Part shown: piece after piece, positions 59,838 through 64,000 of the stretch
Numbering within the stretch: the stretch's first letter is position 1
How the letters are laid out: each line of letters begins with the position of its first letter
Assembly (NCBI GenBank): GCA_937916515.1
Contig: CALFSX010000213.1
Span: 46,033 to 110,032 of the forward strand
DNA length: 64,000 nucleotides
Direction of reading: 5' to 3'
From: an uncultured Planctomycetaceae bacterium
GTDB taxonomy: Bacteria; Planctomycetota; Planctomycetia; Planctomycetales; Planctomycetaceae
The notes under the pieces: generated by a model
What the model was told of the DNA's origin: nothing
Databases searched by the model: none
The model's input: the letters and a program-made list of their open reading frames with translations, nothing else
Made by a program: the position numbers and the translations under genes

Positions 59838-60854
59838 CTATCGCGGAGCGGGTAGATCAAAGCTTTCGATCGGAATCCTTCGCGGCCTGCCAACCTGATA
59901 CCCCGGCAAAAGTCGGCATACTTGTTTGCGGGTCTGGGAAAACGACAGCGATCGTTTGTTTGCTGACGAAACCACGTCCACCTGCCCTTCAATTTCGTAT
60001 TGAAACGAAACGCTTTCAAACCATGGACGCAGGCTGGCATCATCGTCTTCTTTGTCAGTCGCGTTTGTGGCAGGAACGACCATTTTTCCATAGCCGCTGA
60101 AGCTGTTCATGCTGAGTTTTACGTTTTCAAACTTCAGCAGGTTTTTGGAGTTTTCGTCGCCGCTGATGTTGGGAATATGTCGCCCTGTGCCGGAAATCGT
60201 GACGTCCAGTGGTCCATCGTCTGTTTTTTTCTTACCACTGTTGTCGATCGCGCATGTGGCTATGGTTCTCAGGTTTCCCATTGGTCCCAGCGACAGTTCG
60301 TCAATTCGTTGCCATTCAGTGTCAGGCTGTACATTGTCGGTGACCATCCAGAATGGACTTCCGAACCACGTCTTCATCACGTTGTCTGAGCAGGCATCGG
60401 TTAAGAGCTTGATACCCAGCGGTTCTGGTCCTGCCATTTGCCGCAATGTATCAACGCGTCGATCCAGGCTTGTGACGACGCCTTCTGGTGAAACCAGAAT
60501 ATAGGCACGAAAACCACGCAGGTTGCGTGTCTGTGGGCTGACGGTGTTGTCTGCTACATCCGATGCCGACTTCTGGTCTCGATTGACATCGGTTACTCGA
60601 ACTTCAAATTCAAGTCCGGTCGGCCGAACTCGGTTAACGACGTATTGAAGTTCAACAACTTCCTGCACGCTGTTTGTTGTGACAGGCCCGTTATTGATCG
60701 CCAGCTTCGTTGTTCGATTGGTGGTGATTTCTACGTTAAATTGGTTTCCGGCCTGTAGTCGCCAGAAGCCTTCCTGAGCGATCAGTGTTGGGTGGCAGAC
60801 TGTACAGCTTGTCAAAATGGTCAGGATTCCACAGATCTGTGAACGTCGACGCAT
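59838..60854 (-). CDS. Secreted protein resembling DUF6263
   Basis: 338 residues. A signal peptide (cleavage near LIA/QEG) precedes a beta-rich domain: FWRLQAGNQFNVEITTNRTT, VEVVELQYVV-type strands, PTGLEFEVRVTDVN, LVSPEGVVTSLDRR and WMVTDNVQPDTEWQRIDELS. This matches the general pattern of DUF6263 and similar planctomycete proteins of unknown function. It follows the BFN-domain gene after only 3 nt, so they are co-transcribed. The family assignment is moderate. Confidence 0.7.
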   Translation of the reverse strand: MRRRSQICGILTILTSCTVCHPTLIAQEGFWRLQAGNQFNVEITTNRTTKLAINNGPVTTNSVQEVVELQYVVNRVRPTGLEFEVRVTDVNRDQKSASDVADNTVSPQTRNLRGFRAYILVSPEGVVTSLDRRVDTLRQMAGPEPLGIKLLTDACSDNVMKTWFGSPFWMVTDNVQPDTEWQRIDELSLGPMGNLRTIATCAIDNSGKKKTDDGPLDVTISGTGRHIPNISGDENSKNLLKFENVKLSMNSFSGYGKMVVPATNATDKEDDDASLRPWFESVSFQYEIEGQVDVVSSANKRSLSFSQTRKQVCRLLPGYQVGRPRRIPIESFDLPAPR

Positions 60855-60857
60855 GTT

Positions 60858-61256
60858 CTAACTCACTTCGCTCAGGACTTCTTCGGCCACAAAAATCGGC
60901 AACGGTGGATTGTAGTGAATGGAAAGCGCAACAGCGTCGCTGGGGCGGCAATCGACTTCCAGTACCTGATCGTTGTTACGAATCTTCAATACGGCGTAGT
61001 AAGTGTGGTCTTTCATTTCTGTAATCACCACTTCTTCCGGAGTGCCTCCCAAACTGGAAATCACCAGTCGCAGCAGGTCGTGCGTGAGCGGACGAAACGG
61101 TGCTTCTTCCAGCAGTCGCCGGTTAATGATGTTGGCTTCGAATTCTCCAATCAGAATCGGAAACGTGCGAAGTCCATCAACTTCCTTCAGATAGATTGCC
61201 TGTTGATCGTTGATTTCAGAAACGATCACTCGACTTAGTTCCATTTTGACCGCCAC
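60858..61256 (-). CDS. Bifunctional nuclease family (BFN domain) protein
   Basis: 132 residues, all BFN (DUF151) domain: VIVSEINDQQAIYLKEVDGL, FPILIGEFEANIINRRLL, THDLLRLVISSLGG and DCRPSDAVALSIHYNPPLPIF. The short family members in bacteria and plants have been reported as nucleases acting on RNA and DNA; the motif DCRPSDAVAL is the most conserved. Cytoplasmic. First gene of a two-gene unit with the DUF6263-like protein. Confidence 0.92.
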   Translation of the reverse strand: MAVKMELSRVIVSEINDQQAIYLKEVDGLRTFPILIGEFEANIINRRLLEEAPFRPLTHDLLRLVISSLGGTPEEVVITEMKDHTYYAVLKIRNNDQVLEVDCRPSDAVALSIHYNPPLPIFVAEEVLSEVS

Positions 61257-61437
61257 GGCCGTTCACCTTTCGACGTTGTTTGCTGACAGAATTTCGCTGT
61301 CTGCCTCAGCAGAATTAGACTTATTTATTAAATCGAACTTGTTCAGATTGAGTGAAGTTTTCAGAGCGACAACTAAGCGGTTGCGAGCAGCAGCTGGAAT
61401 GATCTGAGGCTCTGCTTTGTGGCAGTCTACATGAAAA

Positions 61438-61465
61438 TGACCCGGTTCAGCAAAGAACCGGGTCA
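61438..61465 (-). terminator. Terminator hairpin for the second DUF1080 gene
   Basis: Perfect 11-bp stem TGACCCGGTTC / GAACCGGGTCA (61438-61448, 61455-61465), 6-nt loop. On the minus strand it is followed by TTTTCATG, 81 nt after the DUF1080 stop, so it most likely terminates that gene; only four T. Confidence 0.65.
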
Positions 61466-61545
61466 AGACGATTTCAAATTATGTTGTAGTTGCCCGTTTG
61501 CCAGGAACTGGCGTGTAGCGAATTTTTAACATAGTAAACGTCAAA

Positions 61546-62190
61546 TCAAGGCAGGCGTCGCACCTTGATATTGCGGAAAGAGACCACACTTTTGGGATCA
61601 TGGGCCTGCAAAGCAAATGTGCCGGCACCCAATCGGCGGTCAAAGTCTTTGCTGAAAGCTTCCTGGCCGTCTTTTTCGGTATAGTCGACGGTCACTTTAT
61701 CGTTCACTTTGATGGTGATGTGAGATCCTTCAACCTTGATGTATGTCTTGTACCACTGACCGTCTTTCACAAGCCCCTTCAGGTCTTCTTCGCCCACGTT
61801 AACGACGCCATACAGGCTGCCGGTTTTCTTGGGGTCCTTATGAGTAATATTCACCTGGCATTCGTAACCGTACTTTGGCCAGCCTGTTTCCTGCAGTTTT
61901 GTGTGGAAATAGATGCCTGCGTTGCTGCCCGGAGTTGTCAGGCATTCGCATTCAAATTCGAAGTTTTTGAACGGCTTGTCCTCACCCACATAGAACAGGT
62001 GGCTGCGGTCGCCGGAACATTGAAGATTGCCATCGACAATCTTCCACGAATCCATGTTTTCGGTCTTCTTCCATCCGGCAAACGACTTGCCATCATAGAT
62101 GGTCTTCCAACCATCAGCAGCGTCGTCGGCTGACGCAAAAGTGTTGGAAACAAGGACAAACGCAGTTATCAATAAGCCGTAACGAACCAT
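61546..62190 (-). CDS. Secreted DUF1080 (3-keto-disaccharide hydrolase-like) protein
   Basis: 214 residues with a Sec signal (cleavage near FAS/ADD). Domain hallmarks: IYDGKSFAGWKK, WKIVDGNLQCSGDRSHLFYV, FKNFEFECECLTTPGSNAGI, YFHTK, GYECQVN, TGSLYGVV, GQWYKTYIKVEGSHI and SFRNIKVRRL at the end. It is shorter than the DUF1080 protein at 5580-6368 and only remotely similar to it. The glycan substrate is unknown. Confidence 0.92.
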   Translation of the reverse strand: MVRYGLLITAFVLVSNTFASADDAADGWKTIYDGKSFAGWKKTENMDSWKIVDGNLQCSGDRSHLFYVGEDKPFKNFEFECECLTTPGSNAGIYFHTKLQETGWPKYGYECQVNITHKDPKKTGSLYGVVNVGEEDLKGLVKDGQWYKTYIKVEGSHITIKVNDKVTVDYTEKDGQEAFSKDFDRRLGAGTFALQAHDPKSVVSFRNIKVRRLP

Positions 62191-62395
62191 TCAAAGTGCT
62201 CCTGAGGATATTAGGGGTTGGCAAATCATCGCGAATCGCGTCTTCGCAGGTTCAACAGACTACGCCAGTTAGATACTGGAATCCAGCGAACTTCACTGAT
62301 TGAGCTCCGACTCTGCGTTTCAGTTCCGAAGGAACCGGGCGAAACAATGTCCCCAGGTGCGATCGGATATCGCGTCTTGCGGTTCAGGCAAGACT

Positions 62396-62584
62396 GGGAC
62401 GTTCAAATCGCCGAGCCGCTCGGTTGTCGCTACGAAATGATGCACGCACGGTGCGTACATACTTTTCAGCAAGACTCTAACGAGGCTGTGCCTCAGACAA
62501 TTCGAGCTGCCGCTCGGAAACGCGACTACGTCGCTCAGAAAACTTGACTCAACGTGAACAAGTTCGCTGCTTTAATGAAGTCTA
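62396..62584 (+). repeat. Dispersed repeat family, copy 5
   Basis: Lacks the first palindromic module. It has the family core at 62409-62435, a degenerate ATGCACGCA/TGCGTACAT hairpin, then the second module shared with copy 4 (GACTCTAACGAGGCTGTGCC, GCCGCTCGGAAACGC, AACGTGAACAAGTT, GAAGTCTA). Its last three bases CTA (62582-62584) are the reverse complement of the TAG stop of the prepilin-like gene, so the repeat supplies or abuts that stop codon. The rest of the gap (62191-62395) shows no gene. Confidence 0.88.
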
Positions 62585-63733
62585 AAAGTCGGTGGAGTTC
62601 AGGATTTGCTGAGGAGCGGCTGTTGTCAGTGACTTTGTACCGGCTGGTGTCACCAGTTGAGCGTACACATTCAAATCAATGGTCTCGCTTAAAAATCGAG
62701 CCGAACCGTCACACATAACGACGTTGACTCCGCCTGAATGGCCGGAATTCGGGAATGGGCGTTCTCCTTCCGGGCCTGAACCTGATGCGTTGATCCGGCC
62801 ATAGGGATGGGCAGGATCCATGGGAGCTGACGCATAATAATCAGCGGCTGTCAGGCCCAGAGCAGTCGGGTTGGGATCAAGCGGGTACACAAAAGTGCAG
62901 TACCGAGCACTTGGGTCGCCCCAAAACTGAGTCGCTGCCGCGTTGGTGTTTTCGCTTACAAGCAGCGTGTTGCTGGTGCCGTCATAAATTGTGTTCAGTG
63001 TGTGGCTTCGATTGGGGTACGCGTTGGGTTTTCCGTCTCCGCTGCGATCAATCGCCATGCCCCACATGACTCCCGAACGGTGAAACATCAGCTTGTCATC
63101 TTCATCGTTCTTTGTGCCATCAAGATCCAGGTCCATGTCGGGATCGTCGTCGCGATGAAGATTGCTGCTACCCGCCCAGCCGGAACTGGCGCTTAGCGAA
63201 CCGTCGATGTTTGCATACCCAGCGTTCACCACGTAGCTGAGCGCCCCCGCGGCATCACCAGATTCGTCGCTGGGGCAAACAAGAATGTTGAATTTGAATG
63301 CTTCAATCAGTTGGGCGTTTGAATAACCGGATGGACCAGTGAATGTGGAATCATGGTCGCGGGCGAAGTCCCAGCGATCAAAAATGTCCTGACGATCAAG
63401 ATCAGGCAGAATATCGACAACCCAGTTGCGAAGCTTCTTTCCGGTGGAGTTAGTTGTTAGCCAGTTTCCCGAATTGTCCTTGATGTCTCCCCATGTGCCA
63501 TACGAAGGAAACTGAGCATTCTTGTTTTTGGAAGCAAATGCATGCAGGCCCAGCCCGATCTGGCGCACTCGATTCAGGCATTGAGTCCGCCTGGCCGCAG
63601 CGCGAGCATTCTGGATGGCTGGCAGAATCAAGGACATTAAAACTGCGATGATGGAAATCACGACCAGCAGTTCAATCAGGGTAAACCCACGTCGCTTTTC
63701 TGAGCGATTTTGCAACAGTAACTGCATCATCAA
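62582..63733 (-). CDS. DUF1559 prepilin-like protein
   Basis: 383 residues. N-terminal type IV pilin-like methylation segment [20 protein letters not shown] (Gly/Phe cleavage site, Glu at +5), followed by the DUF1559 domain (SBP_bac_10): [36 protein letters not shown], and the C-terminal [24 protein letters not shown] signature. Planctomycetes encode many of these; they are thought to be secreted pseudopilin-like surface proteins, but their role is not settled. The segment with [17 protein letters not shown] resembles a dockerin-like Asp-rich loop. Confidence 0.95.
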   Translation of the reverse strand: MMMQLLLQNRSEKRRGFTLIELLVVISIIAVLMSLILPAIQNARAAARRTQCLNRVRQIGLGLHAFASKNKNAQFPSYGTWGDIKDNSGNWLTTNSTGKKLRNWVVDILPDLDRQDIFDRWDFARDHDSTFTGPSGYSNAQLIEAFKFNILVCPSDESGDAAGALSYVVNAGYANIDGSLSASSGWAGSSNLHRDDDPDMDLDLDGTKNDEDDKLMFHRSGVMWGMAIDRSGDGKPNAYPNRSHTLNTIYDGTSNTLLVSENTNAAATQFWGDPSARYCTFVYPLDPNPTALGLTAADYYASAPMDPAHPYGRINASGSGPEGERPFPNSGHSGGVNVVMCDGSARFLSETIDLNVYAQLVTPAGTKSLTTAAPQQILNSTDF

Positions 63734-64000
63734 GCCTCAATCGTATAGCAAGCCAGCGAAACACGTTGGCTGAATTCTGTCAATAAAGCATTGATGCAGT
63801 TTCTGCGCCGAACAGGATATTGAAACCGTTAAGAATTTGAGAGAGCCCCGATTTTAGGTTTTCCTGCTTCCTGCTGGAAAATGAAAGCAATGATTTGATA
63901 CCAGGATCATACCGGATAAGAGTCAATAGCAAACAGCCCTTCGCGCAATACTGTTCGGCACGGCAAGTGCTTGTGGTTTGAAATCTTAACATAACCTTAA
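63734..64000. other. Upstream region of the prepilin-like gene
   Basis: 267 nt up to the window end, presumably holding the promoter of the DUF1559 gene. No coding frame or clear promoter pair was seen. Confidence 0.4.

Overview
The window looks like chromosomal DNA of a member of the Planctomycetota, probably order Planctomycetales. This rests on gene content. There is a DUF1559 prepilin-like protein, two DUF1080 (3-keto-disaccharide hydrolase-like) secreted proteins, a 1639-residue protein ending in the CxxCH heme-binding module typical of the PVC group, and Tat-exported Gfo/Idh/MocA and xylose-isomerase-like proteins. There are also several zinc-ribbon plus membrane-anchor proteins without assignable function. 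Base composition is moderate, GTG starts are frequent, and no tRNA, rRNA, CRISPR array, phage or intact insertion sequence was seen.

Layout. 1-7.7 kb: tail of an unknown gene plus a 42-residue membrane protein, a zinc-ribbon coiled-coil protein, a CobA-HemD fusion (siroheme/tetrapyrrole branch), two secreted beta-propeller proteins, a DUF1080 protein and an orphan FabH-like ketoacyl synthase. 8-14 kb: folD and a U32 peptidase-family protein, then a decayed stretch with a frameshifted SNF2 helicase remnant and a zinc-ribbon protein cut short by an in-frame TGA. 14-24 kb: Gfo/Idh/MocA oxidoreductase, the giant SGNH/propeller/PA14/cupredoxin/cytochrome protein, a HEAT-like membrane protein and a DUF885 peptidase-like protein. 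24-29 kb: a lipoprotein with a C-terminal membrane segment, a PilZ protein and an MMPL/RND transporter. 29-34 kb: the replication block dnaN, DUF721 (DciA-like) and gyrB, with a cupin gene overlapping gyrB by 1 nt. 34-45 kb: parvulin lipoprotein, inositol monophosphatase, esterase, creatininase, an 820-residue zinc-ribbon membrane protein, a Cys-rich secreted protein, a LolA-like lipoprotein and a sugar isomerase/epimerase. 45-53 kb: SRPBCC-GyrI fusion, a nucleoside hydrolase/HemD/zinc-ribbon operon and carB. 53-60 kb: a tightly coupled operon of a secreted membrane protein, ABC ATPase, ABC-2 permease and HEAT protein. 60-64 kb: BFN nuclease-domain protein, a DUF6263-like protein, a second DUF1080 protein and a DUF1559 prepilin-like protein.

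The most unusual non-coding content is a dispersed repeat family present in five copies (about 9.2, 21.0, 34.0, 37.5 and 62.4 kb). It shares a 27-nt core and three copies abut the stop codon of a neighbouring gene. A separate palindromic MITE-like element overlaps the end of folD, and a 68-bp near-perfect inverted repeat lies at 20.9 kb. No single gene cluster is clearly a new defence or biosynthetic system. The best candidates for undescribed biology are the repeat family, the 53-60 kb exporter-like operon, the multidomain redox protein, and a nucleoside hydrolase homolog that lacks key calcium and ribose ligands.
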